Notes: a model not told the origin generated them from the sequence alone. DNA of 64,000 bases from Boesenbergia rotunda (GCA_024364735.1 JAGFNQ010004002.1:165174-229173); one strand, 5' to 3'; positions 25,111-36,670 are shown, numbered from the stretch's first letter. Translations and numbers: made by a program.

Positions 25111-25870
25111 GATCCTCAACGCCTTTCTCCCTGTGGAAATGAAATCGTAGATGACACCTTTTTGCTTTCTGCGTTCAATTAACATCAGATGACAAACAGT
25201 CCACAAGTCACTTCAAAAAGGAACAAAAGTGCTGATTTTAGTCTCACAAACCAATTGAACATCTACGACCAATTATGAAAAGTATTAAAAAACACAAATC
25301 CAGCGTCCAAAAGTTTTTACAGATGAAAACTAAAGCCAAAATTATCGTTGGAAATAAAACTGACAGATCCATAATCACACGGTATTAATTTCATGAAGTT
25401 CAAGTTCTAGAGAAATACTCCACTACAAGTAAAAAATCGAAGGCAAATCAGGGAACTCGCCAAAAAAAAATGTAAAAATGTTAATCGAAAATCAAAACAC
25501 CTAATTCCAACGAGTAAAGAGTCCAAGTTTTTAGAAATGAAGTTCAACAACTACGCGGCGAAGGGGAATTACTTTTCACCCAAACAAACATAACTTTCAC
25601 GTCAAAAATCGAAGCGAAATCAAAGCACTCGCCAAACAATGCAAAATCCTTTTTGCAAATCCGAACACCTATCCTCCACCGAGCCTAAATCTCTTAGATC
25701 AAGGAGTTCCAAACTAGCTACGTCCAAAATCACAGCTCAATCCCGGAGAAAAGGAAGAAGTATATGAGGCGACGGATTCGGAGGCGCTTCTCACCGACTC
25801 CAACGGAGAAGGATCGCGCTACGGTGAGTAGTCCAGGACTAAGTAGCTTCCTCCTCGCCCTCTTCCTCCC
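25111..25870 (-). promoter_or_regulatory. 5' leader and UTR intron of HDS copy 2
   Basis: A predicted 5'UTR intron runs from the donor at 25794 (GTGAGAAGCGCC) to the acceptor at 25131 (CCACAG), about 664 bp, with the ATG at 25110. The matching arrangement in copy 1 supports it. The first exon starts upstream of about 25800 on the minus strand, in a CT-rich stretch. No TATA box was fixed. Confidence 0.5.
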
Positions 25871-26400
25871 TCCTCCTCCTTGCGCCGCTCTGCCGCAGGT
25901 GCCCGTGCACTCAGCGAGTCGGATTTCGCCCCAACCGCCTTATCAACCAACCAAACTCACAAATATTCTTTTTTATATATTTATTTAAACAAAAAATAAA
26001 AAAAAAATCACCCTCCTCGTCCGTTTAATTTTACAATTTTGGTCCCATTTTTCTGCACAATAAAATACATTCAAAAAATTTAAATTATTACCAATTTGAT
26101 CTAAAATTATGTGAATAATTCCTTTTTTTAAAAAAATATTTTGACTATTTTGAAATTTTATACAATTAGTAAAAAATTAGCTGAATTAAATACTGGATGT
26201 AAAGAGAATATTCTATGCGGATGCTCACTGTAGAATGCTAACAAATTATTGTTTTTTCTGTTCGTCAAGTGAATATATAAAATAATTTTAAAATAATTTT
26301 TATATATATATAAATGAAGACATAAAATAATTTTAAATTCAGAGAGTTCTCTAGACAAAATTTGGTTTTTATTATAGACAGTCCGTTGATAGGATCTCTA
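25871..26400. other. Promoter-side intergenic DNA of HDS copy 2
   Basis: This is AT-rich sequence with A and T runs and no gene. The promoter of HDS copy 2 should lie here or just to the left. Confidence 0.4.
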
Positions 26401-27551
26401 AGGGTGAGTTTGATTTTGGATAATTTTTAATAACTTTTTGTTATCCATCCAAATTTATCAATAAAAATCTTGTTTGGTTTAGATAATCAACGATTCCCAA
26501 ATAATGATTGATGCTTACACGTCAGCAAAAGGGGCATACAACCAGGAATCGAAAAACCTTAAGGAAGTAAGGATTTTTTCTTGATTCCCATGTTATGGAA
26601 CTTATCTTTCCAAAATTATCCTCCAATATTTAATTTAAGACGAAAATAACCATTACAATTTATTAACTTCCGAAAGTATTATTCGCGATCGACGACCGGC
26701 GACCACCGCCGGCGACCACCGCCGGCGACGATTGCCGGCGACCATCGCTGGCGACCACCGCCGACGACCACCGCCGGCGACCACCCCCGGCGACGATCCC
26801 CTGCGGCCGACGACCGCCGGCGATCGTTGACGACGATAGCCGGCGACCACAGCCGACGACGATCGTTGGCGACCACCGCCGGCGACGATCGTCGGCGACC
26901 ACCGCCGATCGCCGGCGACGATCGCTGATCGCCGGTCGGCGACCACCGCCGATCGCCGACGACCACCCCCGGCGACTATCCCCGGCGGCCGACGACCACC
27001 GCCGATCGCCGGCGACCACCCACGGCGACAATCCCCGGCTGCCGACGACCACCATCGATCGCCGACAACCACCCCCGGCGACTATCCCCGGCGGCCGACG
27101 ACCACCGCTGATCGCCGGCGACCACCCACGGCGACAATCCCCGGCTGCCGACGACCACCGTCGATCGCCGGCGGCGGTCGCCGGCCGCCTGCGACCCCCG
27201 TCGATCGTTGGCGACGATCGCCGGCTGCCGGTCGTCGACCACCGCCGATCTGTGCCGATCGCCGGCGGCGTCGGCAGTCAGCCACCAGTGTTGGACACCG
27301 ACTGTCACGTGGACATCGACTGCCTACGTGGACATCGACAATCGACGTCGACGCCGTTTAAGTCTAAACAAATAAAATTATCTAACAAATTTTAATGGTT
27401 AATATGATAAAATATTATATTAAGTTATAGACTATTACCTCCAAACAAACAAGATTATATTTGATTATCTAAATTGAACCAAATAACTTCAGGTTATGTT
27501 TCATTCCATATAATCGAGGTTATATATGATAACTTGAACCAAACACACCCT
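26401..27551. mobile_element. Putative non-autonomous DNA transposon with GC-rich core
   Basis: The ends are inverted: AGGGTGAGTTTGATTTTGG at the left against AGGGTGTGTTTGGTTCAAG (reverse complement of the right end). A second inverted pair lies inside: TTAGATAATCAA with nearby AATCTTGTTTGG or AATCTTGTTTG on both sides. The flanking bases (TAA left, TGA right) would fit a mutated 3-bp TWA target of the PIF/Harbinger type, which is weak evidence. There is no transposase. The interior is a GC-rich minisatellite. Confidence 0.55.
26690..27345. repeat. GC-rich minisatellite of CCGGCGACCACC-type units
   Basis: Dozens of short imperfect units built from CGGCGACCACC, GCCGATCGCCGG and GCCGACGAC fill about 0.65 kb. 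They contrast sharply with the AT-rich flanks. A longer higher-order unit containing CCGGCGGCCGACGACCACC or a variant recurs near 26985, 27040 and 27090. All open frames here (Arg/Gly/Ser/Val-rich) are repeat artefacts. Confidence 0.9.
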
Positions 27552-27569
27552 GAATGTTTGAATAATTAA

Positions 27570-27734
27570 ATGCTCTGTTGCGGATCGTGATGTGTGGACA
27601 TTTCATACGGATCAGAGGGTCAGTTCGATCAGGGACTTCCTTGATCGGCCGCCCTGACCGATCAGGGAAGTCCCTGATCGATCTGGCATAGTGGTCCGCA
27701 TGGAGTCCATACCGCGCAGTCCGCAACAGAGCAT
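27570..27734. mobile_element. Foldback MITE, 165 bp
   Basis: The terminal inverted repeats are perfect over 15 bp (ATGCTCTGTTGCGGA at 27570-27584 and its complement at 27720-27734). A second inverted pair of 22 bp with one mismatch lies inside (27627-27648 and 27658-27679, starting GATCAGGGACTTCC). It has no coding capacity. A target duplication is not clear. Confidence 0.75.
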
Positions 27735-30543
27735 TACACACACATATATATATATATATATATAATAACAAAATACATTTATATTATTGTTAATTATTTT
27801 TAATTTATAGTCTATTATAATTAAATGAAGTTATTATAGCTAAATAAGGACAAGTCAAGTTAAACTAGTATAAATAAATTTGAATAAATATAAATTTAAT
27901 TTGTTATTATTCATGAATAAAAGTTATAAATCATATTTGTTAATAAATTATAAAAAGATAAATAAATTCTTAAAATAATCTAACAAATTGTAATATCCAA
28001 CTTACTAACCAACCAAATAATTAATTTTAAAATATAAACATTTTAAATAATCAAACAAGTTCAATTAATTGAGAGATAAATTAAACTCAAAACAAGCTTA
28101 ATCGACCTCAAACTCATAGAAAGAAATCAGATACCACTATTTTTACAACTTAATTCATTTTACAACTTAATCGACCACCCAATGTGAGCGCTTTCTGATA
28201 TACCTTAGTGTCTGATGAAAAACTTTCGTGAGACCGGACTGATCGCCCGAGGTTGGAAAAACCTCGTTAAGACTTTAAAAGGTGAGCATTATCACCCTAC
28301 TGTTCCAATATATGAGTTTTTTTTTATAGGATCTCTTTATTTTATTATGTGATGGGTGTATGAATAATTAAATAAAAATATATATTATAATAAAAAATTT
28401 ATATTATTGTTGATTATTTTTATTTATAGTCAATAATAATTAAACAAAAAGCTTATTACGATTAAAAGAAGTTATTATAGCTAAATAAGGACACGACCAT
28501 ATATTCTAGTTAATTTTTGGAAAAAAAAACATATATACATGTTTTAAACAAAGTCACATTAAACTAAATAATGAATAAATTTGAATAAATATATATTTAA
28601 TTTATTAATATTCATGAAAAAATTATAAATCATATTTGTTAATAGATTATGAATGAGAAAAATATATTTTGGGTATCAAACTTATACTAAATGGATTCTC
28701 ATACCAAACTTTGGAAAGAATTTTTAATCCCAAAGTTAACAATTTATTTTTATTTTAATCTAAGGTTCACCTTCCCAATTAAATTATAGTGTTAAAGCTA
28801 AAAAAAATTAAAACCCAAAAACACATAGGGTTCACCTTCCTAATTAGGTTATGGTCTTTAAGTTAAATAAAAAATAAAAATCGAAAATTCCTAGGGTTTA
28901 CCTTCTCAATTGGGTTATAGTGTTTACGCTAAAAAAAAATAAAAAATAGAAAACTCCTAGGGACTAGGATTCACCTTCCCAATTAAGTTATAGTGTTCAA
29001 TTATAATTTTTTTTAAAAAATGACTTGAGGCGTCTCTTATTGTATTGTATTAAAATTATTACTTATAAAATTTAAGATTAAAAAAAATAAATGCCCAACT
29101 TTGAAATTATAAAAGTCTTTTCAAAAATTTACTATCAAAATTATCAATTTAGTATCAAATTTAGGACCTGAAGAGTACGTATCCCGATTATAAATAGATA
29201 AAGAAAATTTTATTTTAAAATATAAAAATTTTAAATAATCAAATAAATATTCAAATTGAGAGATCGATAACATATAAACAAACTAAACTCAAGACAAACT
29301 TGATTAACCTCAAACTTGTAGAAAAGAAATCAAATACAACCATTTCAACACTTAATTCATTTTAGACTCAACTTAGTTTAATTATTCTATCAAACAATCA
29401 TAAACAATATAAATTTTAAATTAACTAGACACATTTAAAACCGAAATATACAACAATTTAGTAAATATAAGAAAATCCATTTCCCATGATTTAGCCTTTT
29501 TTTAACAAAATAAAATAAAATTTTATAGTTCAAAATTTGGATATAATAGGATGACAATATAATTTTTAAATCAATAAAACTTTAATTCATACTAAAGTGT
29601 TTTTCCTCCTTAACTTCAATTGATTGACCCTTCACTTTTAGCTACTCCTTCTCCATCCTTCACCCTTTGTCATTGCTTGCAAGCTTCTTTTAGCCAAAGT
29701 TATTGTTTACTTTCTCATGTTAGACATAGAAAATATCATTCTTCCAATCGTTTCCACTAAACCATAACTTTCGCCTAGTTATCGAATCTTTCACCTTCAA
29801 CACATATCGTCATACGATAGTGCCTGACCGAGATTGATCTCGCAAAAGTAGTTTCATTTCGATAAAGATAGCTCACCACCTTAACTCTTCTTCTCCTTTT
29901 GGTCCATCTTCTTCCTCACAATCAATGGATATCACTCTCTTTTTACCTCCTTTGCCCAAAGGCACTTCACCCATACTCTTTAACAAATATCTATCGGTCT
30001 ATCTATCCATCCATCTATTTCATCGAAAGTTAGTCGATCGCATCAATTGGCATAGCCTCGGTTACGATTTAGGGTTCGATTCGAAGAACCCAAGTCAAAC
30101 CCACAAACACTTGTTCTGGTTGAGCCTAACTTTCGATGGAGATATTCCAAATTCCAATCCAAGCTTTCACTGTCACTGGCTGTGTGCAGATGGAGATCGT
30201 TAGCCGAATCTGTAACAGAAGCTGGCAGGTGACTGCTGACCTTCAATTCATGTCGCAGTCTGCGAACTGAACACGAATCTTCCAAGAAAAAGTGTCTGTG
30301 AAATTCTCGATTATATATATATTGTTATTATGAAATTACAGTACCAGTTTGGTTCGTGATCTTCTTTAACTCTCTGTTCATGGACTGAAGAATTCAACTT
30401 TTTTTTTTTTGCTGTTCTGTTCTGTTCTGTGCTGTGCTATGGCACTGGTGATCGCTCTGTTCATGGACTGGAACAATTGGACTTTGATTATGTGCACTAT
30501 TTTGAGATGCTTGGAATTGATCGAGGATGATTGTGGTTGACGA
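27735..30543. other. AT-rich intergenic DNA
   Basis: It starts with a short (TA)n run at 27741-27763. Two stretches (27770-27980 and 28370-28650) resemble each other (TTATTGTTAATTATTTTTAATTT, then AGTTATTATAGCTAAATAAGG), so a local duplication is likely. 29600-30540 has less biased composition and is the 3' flank of the NAC gene. No gene is supported. Confidence 0.5.
28764..29001. repeat. Tandem repeat, four units of about 64-74 bp
   Basis: Units start near 28764, 28828, 28894 and 28968 with GGTTCACCTTCCCAATTAA or variants, followed by TTATAGTGTT, a run of A and, usually, CCTAGGG at the unit end. Confidence 0.75.
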
Positions 30544-31750
30544 TTAGGAGCTCCAGTTTACTCCGGGGAGCTGGCGGAAGATGGAAGCGTCATGAATAAT
30601 CTGGTTTTGGTACGCCGGGTCACGGTGAATCTGGTCGAGAAGCATCCGGTTTTTGCGCTCGGAGTCGTCGTTTGCAGCAGCGCTTCCATTGCTGCAGCTG
30701 CTGCTGGCGTTGTTGTTGTCGTTGCTGCTGTGGCCGCCGGCGGCGGGGATGACGGGGGAGGCGGTGTTCCAGTAGGCGGAGAAAAGGGGGTGCCGCAAGG
30801 GGGAAGTGAGGTTGAGCTTGGTTCGCGGCGCGGCGTCGAGGTGGGCGATCGGGGCCACCTCGGCGGCGAGAAGCCCCTCGAAGAAGGTCTCGTCGTTCGC
30901 CATCAGGGCGTTGTAGTTGGTCGGCGGCGGCGGTCGGAGCTCTTCCATCTGGCCGCCCGATGCGGCACCCGCGCCGTCGTCCTCCGAAGAGGCCCTATCG
31001 CCGACGCCGCCGGTGTGGCTCTTCTTGTAGATGCGGCACAAAACCCAATCATCCAGCTACAACACAACGCGACAAATCGATCAATCGAGCACCCACGAAG
31101 CAATCGAGCGCGATCAAATTTTTAGGGTTCTACCCGGAGCGATCCGCCCCTCTTCTTGTTGGCGACATGGGGAGGTCCGCTGCTCTTGTGGCGGTAGTGG
31201 TCGTCGACGAGACGGTACTCGTGCATGATCCAGTTGGTCTTGACGCCCTTCGGCGGTTTGCCGCGGTAGAAGACGAGGGCCTTCTTGACGCCGACCTTGA
31301 CCTGGCTCCCGCCCGAGGTCAGTATCGGCTTGTCGGTGCCGGTGGCCTTCCAGTATCCGGACGTCGCCGCCCGGTTCGGCCGCGCGCCGTTGGGATACTT
31401 CCGGTCCCTAGGGCTAAAGAAGTACCACTCTTGCTCCCCAAAACTCGCCTTTCCTGTGACGATAATAGCAATCGTTGACTGTTAATCGAGAAAATCAGGC
31501 GAATGGGAGTGGAAATTGCAGAGAGGAGGAGGAAGGGGGCGGGGTAACCTGGGAGCTCCCAGGGATCGAACTTGTAGAGATCGACTTCGCTGATGATGGC
31601 GACGGGGAGGGGGGCGGAGGCAGCCTTCTTCTTGAGGTAGTGGACGACGAGCTCCTCGTCGGTGGGGTGGAAGCGGAAACCGGGGGGCAGACGAGGATGC
31701 GGCGGCGGCAGCGGTGGTTTCATGGCGGCGCCGGAGGCGGTGCCCTCCAT
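30544..31750 (-). CDS. NAC domain transcription factor, NAP-clade-like
   Basis: A plant-specific transcription factor acting in the nucleus. Three exons: 31750-31549, 31453-31134 and 31056-30544 join in frame to 344 residues. The N-terminal NAC domain (about residues 19-185) shows all five subdomains: LPPGFRFHPTDEELVVHYL, AIISEVDLYKFDPWELPG, EWYFFSPRDRKYPNG with RAATSGYWKATGTDK, KKALVFYRGKPPKGVKTNW with MHEYRL, and LDDWVLCRIYKK. The exon layout and sequence resemble the NAP/NAC29 group, which regulates senescence and ABA responses; that role is inferred from family knowledge. The C-terminal half is low-complexity (Ser/Asn/Ala), as expected for an activation region. The start ATG at 31750 is the first in frame before the domain. 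Confidence 0.92.
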
Positions 31751-32899
31751 CTCAGATATAGAGTGAGAGGAGGAGGAGGAGGAGAAGGCGATTGCGGCGA
31801 AGGATTATAAAGGCATCGGGAGGTGGGCCCAACCAGCGGCGCGAGTCGTGCTAACGGAGACACCGGCTGATGGTGTGGGGACCACGGCGGGTGCGGGCGG
31901 GTGCGGCGAGGACGGTGTGATCCGGACGGAACGGATGACGTCATGCGACATACTCGGGTACCCAACAAATGTGACAGGTAACATTTCAAATGCGCCCTCG
32001 GATTTCTGATTATTCAAATATCCCGATAACTACCGCTTCGTCCTTTCTAATGGACCCATAAGTACCAACCAGGCCCAATTGTCATTGACCATCCGTCAAA
32101 TTGAAGCCCATGTTAAGCTTTACGTTTCAATTTTTAATGAAAAACAATAAATTAGAAAGGGAAACGAAAACAGTTTAACAATAGGCAGACATCAAATACA
32201 TATGTTTTTTCCATTTTATCGTTTCCGTAATTTTTTTTTTCTCTCTCTCTGTTTTCTCTTTTCTCCCTTTCCTCTCTTTTTTTTTTTCCCCCTCTCTTAA
32301 CACATGCATATTTGAACTTCTTATTATAATCTTAAAATTTAACTTAAAATTTCACAGAGTTTGAAATGGATACCATATTTAAATTCTTTATCATCAAAAC
32401 TCTTTATAATTTTAAAATTTATAGGATTAAAAAAAAATTAATTAAAATTTTCTAGATCTATTAGTGGATTTCAGTTGAAACTCACTGATAGACTTAGAAA
32501 GTTTCAATTATATATATTCTTGGTCACGTAGATTTTTAAAGTCATAAAGAGTTTATTTCGACATCTTTGAATGTGTTACGATAAAAAATCTCATGTTGAA
32601 CTTGATATGATTTATATCAGGCTCAATGTAGGATTATCGAAATGAGTTCAAATATACTATATATATTAGGTTTTGTATATTTTTAAGATGACTCCAAATA
32701 TATTATATATTTTAAGTTCTATAAAATTTTGAATTATAAAGAATTCATATATATTATTTATTATTTATTTTGATTTTTTTTAGATTTGAAATTGTTTTCT
32801 GGAGTATTTATATTTGCGTGTGTGTAAAGACAAAAACGAAAGCGAAAAAAAGAGAGGAAAGAAGAGAAACAATTTAATGACAGGAGAGGAAAAAAAAAT
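31751..32899. other. NAC promoter flank and AT-rich intergenic DNA
   Basis: The promoter of the NAC gene lies at its left edge on the minus strand, with no element I can name with confidence. 32225-32300 is a strong polypyrimidine tract. The remainder is AT-rich and without a gene. Confidence 0.4.
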
Positions 32900-33872
32900 C
32901 AGTGTTCTGAAAATCGGACTAGACCGGTCGGTCGGACCAATTGAATCGAGAATTGATCAGATTTTTGGTCCGAATTGACTCTGAAACCCGGCTACTCAAG
33001 AACCGGATGCGAACTGTTCTGAACTGGGAGGGAACCGGTGAACCGGGCAAATCGAAATAATCGGTCAAACCGGCTTGGTTTATTTTATTTTATTTTTTTG
33101 ATTTTTTTTTCTTTTCAGTTTTGCTTTCTTACTAAAAATGAAAATTGAAAAACAAAATGTCAAAAACCTAGTTTGCTTTCACCCAAAGTCCCAAATAAGC
33201 AAACTTGTTGTTTGCTTGCAAAGGAGTCACCGCCACTAGCCTCTCGCCGCGTCACCCTGCCTTTACCAGCATCGCCGCACCACCCTGCCTCCGCTAGCCT
33301 CGCCTCGCCTCGCCTCGCCGCCGCTAGCCTCGCCTCGTCTCCAACTTCGTTACGTCGTCGTGCTGGCATATGAAGGCAACAATATATGACATATTTGGAT
33401 ATGTAATTTTGCATGTGTTTTACTAGTATCCCCTGTTTAAGTGTTTATCGACGAACAAATGCTATTGTGATATGTTTTAATTTCTAATAAGATTCTTCAA
33501 TTCGTATTCAGATTTCGTGAATTCAATGGTTTTAAATTTGAATTTTTCTTTGAAACTAATTTTTTTTCAACAATACTGTATTGAGTTGTTGACAAAAATA
33601 TATCACATGTTCAACTTAGTTAATCTAATCTTGAAGAAAATAGTTGGATAAGTTGTTAGTTTCATATATTTATATAAATACATGTTTTATTATATATCGG
33701 TTGAACCCCCGGTTAAACCGGTTGAACCCCCGGTTAAACCGGTTGAACCCCCGGTTAAACCGGTTGAACCCCCGATTAAACCGGTTGAACCCCGGTTAAA
33801 CCGGTTGAATCTTTGAACCTCTGAATCCTTGCTTCGACCGGTTCGATGTCCGGTCCGATTCTCAGAACCTTG
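32900..33872. mobile_element. Putative terminal-inverted-repeat element
   Basis: The left end reads GTTCTGAAAATCGGACTAG and the right end, reverse-complemented, GTTCTGAGAATCGGACCGG; both continue into CCGGTCGG or ACCGGTCG. Inside are many ACCGGTT-type palindromes and a 21-bp tandem array. No transposase is seen and a target duplication could not be matched, so class and exact ends are uncertain. Confidence 0.5.
33699..33808. repeat. 21-bp tandem array, about five units
   Basis: The unit GGTTGAACCCCCGGTTAAACC is repeated almost exactly. Each unit contains GGTT...AACC half-palindromes, so the array is strongly self-complementary. Confidence 0.9.
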
Positions 33873-33884
33873 AAAAAAACACAT

Positions 33885-34424
33885 AATACGCTTTTGATAA
33901 ATATTAAAATGGTATAGGGCATATGATCAATTCGATAAATATAAATGCATCTTTGGATAGATGGCTTAAAAGTTAAAAGAAAAAGGAAAATTATAAACGA
34001 CACAATCTAACGCAGCCCGTTAGACATAAGGATAAATCTTCCATCTTACTTTTTTCCTATCTCATCTATTTCACTTTTTGATGATTGTCGACGAGTCATT
34101 TGATCGTGGATTCAATATCACCGGCCGTCATTAAAGAGTCTACCCTCACATGACACGCCAACCGGAACAAAATAATTCTTAACGAGTAATCGGATCTCTC
34201 TCTCAAAATCATACCTAGATTTACTAAATCTACTGGACCTGTAACACGTGGCAGTAAATCCACGGTTCGTCTAAATTTGATTTGTGCGTGAGCATATTCA
34301 TATCCAGTTTATTAACAAAATTAATTATCTTTTTAATCCATAAACTCCCTATAAATAATCATCAGATTCCCCTTCCTCTGCTCCATAATCCATTCCCGGT
34401 CCTTTTCCTTCGAAGGAAACAGAG
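33885..34424. other. Intergenic, no gene seen
   Basis: AT-rich sequence with no repeats or frames that I can support. Confidence 0.4.
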
Positions 34425-35040
34425 ATACTGGCCATCTTCCACACAACCTTGCCCGCAATCTGCCGGAGTTCGTCTCTCCGGATCCCAGCCTCCGGCGGCG
34501 CTGCGCCAAGAGCCCCGACGAGGTTCTCCGCGACTTCCACGCCGCCCACCCTGCCGTCTCCTTCTTCGCCACCTTCGCCGGCAGCGCCGCCCTCGCCTCC
34601 CTCGGTCCCCCCCCGCCCCTCCTTCCTCCACCGAAGGTTCCCGAAAGGAGAGATTTTGGCATCGCAAATCATCTGAAATAAACGAAAATTAAACTTTTTT
34701 TTGGTGTATCTCTGCAGATTCTTCGCCGTTCTGGTAAGCAAACGAAAATCAATTTCATCCTTCGGTTTCCTTTTCCATTTCGAGTATAAATATCAAATAG
34801 GGAGCTCCTGAAATTGTTACCGACGGGGAACGGAGTGCAAGACTCGCCGCAGCCTCCCTTCCCGATCTCCACCTCGTCGCCGATCGCCACCGCCCAGTCC
34901 GCCGCCACGCCCCAGAACAGCGGCACGCCGCCGTCGGAGCTCTGCCGCCAGAAGTAACGTCCAAATCAAGAAAACAGACGCCGGTCCGTTTAATTAATTT
35001 TCTAGTTAAAATTAGTTTGCTTACCAGGACGGCGAAGACC
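34425..35040. pseudogene. Rearranged TSJT1-like (DUF3700) pseudogene
   Basis: Two pieces of one gene family lie head-to-head. The plus-strand piece (about 34425-34605) resembles the N-terminal part of DUF3700/TSJT1-like class II amidotransferase-fold proteins, but the expected ATG is ATA and the frame shifts. It is followed by an exon-like scrap at 34718-34733 with a good acceptor and donor. The minus-strand piece has the same scrap (FAVL, ending at 35025 with donor GTAAGC) and an exon at 34941-34821 encoding SSDGGVPLFWGVAADW and CTPFPVG, the conserved family segment. The exon scrap with its donor is therefore present twice in inverted orientation. Function is lost. Confidence 0.6.
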
Positions 35041-35697
35041 CTCTCAAATTAATTTTCACGCTCAATCTAGCTCAATTCTTGATGAAGACCCTCTCAAATA
35101 TGTTGAGTATGATACTGATGTCTTAGATGTCTAAACCATCAGTCCAGTGGAGGCATGGACTCATTTCCAATTCCTATATTGGAGCTGCATCATCAACTAC
35201 CTTACCAACTTGTTGTATGCTATGTAAGAAAACGACCAAGGCATTGTGAGAGATCCTGAAAAAAAAAAGTACAAAAAGAAAATAGAGAAGATTAGAAATT
35301 CATCATGAAATAATTCATGAACTACAAAATGATGATATGTCAAATCCATGAGCTTCAGGTGATAGAAAATATATTTTGTGTTTTTTTTTGCAAAATGCAA
35401 AAATAATGTTTGTAGTCGCTTGACGAGAATAAAAAAGAAAATAGAGGAAAAAAAAGAGACGGTTCGAAATAAATACAATATTTTTCATATTTGATTTCTA
35501 CAAACAAATTCCTTAACTTCCCCCTCAAACAATCCAAATGATTTACTTTGTATCATATTCACTTATTAATGGCTAAAATTAAATAGGAAAACACAAATAC
35601 ATTATCTATTAGGCTCTTGTTTATTCAATTCCAAAGATCTTTCAAATAACAGAATCTGAGTCTGAATACTAAACTTGAAAGAAACAAAACAAGGAAA
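35041..35697. other. Intergenic, no gene seen
   Basis: AT-rich sequence with no supportable feature. Confidence 0.4.
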
Positions 35698-36160
35698 TTA
35701 CAAGTGAGAAAACCCTATGAATGAACATAACAAAATTTCCAAACAGGAAGCAGAATGCTCATGTCGAAACCCTATCAATGAAGCAAAATTTGTGGTTTTC
35801 TGACATCTCACCTTTCCTTCTGCTCTACAATTGGGTAATTTGCCGACGAAAAAGTAGCTATCATCTATACGGTTGTCAAAAATTCTGCTATAGTGTGTGA
35901 TAGCTTTCTGTAGCAACTCCCTCAGCTCATCCAGTTGACAGGCGTCCTTCCTTTTTCTCTAGCAGCGGACTAGTCGACTTAGAATCAGAAACAGGTTCTA
36001 CTTCTGATTCCTCCATAGGAGACTTCTGTTCATCTACTAATTCATCTCCAGTCACACCAATATATGCGATGGAATCGTTGGAAGGATTATTGAATAGCAT
36101 GGGCCGATTCAAAAGTTTCCTATGGTTAAAGAGATCGCTTCAAGAACTCTCCCCTTTTGC
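35698..36160 (-). pseudogene. Unidentified gene relic
   Basis: On the minus strand a protein-like segment (SDLFNHRKLLNRPMLFNN..., acidic, ending PLLEKKEG near 35940) continues after a one-base frame change into DACQLDELRELLQKA and ITHYSRIFDNRIDDSYFF. The composition and the smooth continuation across the shift suggest a real but broken gene. I do not recognise the family. It could also be two exons of a live gene with an intron I cannot see. Confidence 0.3.
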
Positions 36161-36670
36161 GAGTCCGCGAAATCTCTCCCATTCGGATCAAGCAAATCTG
36201 GCACCTCCCCGGCCTGTGTTACACTTCCAAGACAACCCTCCCCTCGCAGAAAGAAAAACCACGATTAAATCATCCATACCTAAATCGGCCACATTTTCTC
36301 GCAAAACGCCGAATAAGAAATATCAAAACCCTAGACACGTGGTGAGAGCAGGAGCGATGGCGGAGGGCGGCGATTCGGCGACGACAGCTCAGGCAAAGGC
36401 GGAGACAGCGAGTGGGGACGATCATCGACGGCCAAGAGGCAGAGAGGCGTCGGTGGCAGGAGCTCATTCGCCGCCGTGGGTGCCACTTGATGAGCGGCGT
36501 CGGAAGCAGCGGAGCGCGCCGGAGTCTGCACGGCGAGAATTTATTGGCCCACAGGTTGTTGAACACAAGTGCACAACGGCACCTCGCTCCTCGAGAGCTC
36601 GGATTCGAATATGGACGGACTCCTCACCCGAATCCGAATGAATCCGAAAAGTAGATGTGAACAGACAGTT
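36161..36670. other. GC-rich sequence of unclear status
   Basis: A 190-codon plus-strand frame (36069-36641) spans this part, with an ATGGCGGAGG context at 36357. Its translation is low in recognisable features and may be a gene fragment or chance. I give no function. Confidence 0.25.

Noticed and set aside
26653..27308. Several overlapping minus-strand frames rich in Arg, Gly, Val and Ser (up to 139 codons)
   Set aside because: They arise from the GC-rich minisatellite in all three frames and match no protein family.
26690..27345. CRISPR-like array
   Set aside because: Plant nuclear context, no constant repeat with unique spacers; units are contiguous and degenerate.
29925..30203. Plus-strand 92-codon frame left of the NAC gene
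   Set aside because: No recognisable domain, and the sequence looks like ordinary 3' flank with low-complexity start.
30592..31478. Plus-strand frames of 170-180 codons across the NAC locus
   Set aside because: They are antisense shadows of the GC-rich NAC exons.
33690..33884. Frame with repeating STGLTGG units
   Set aside because: Product of the 21-bp array; no start context or family.
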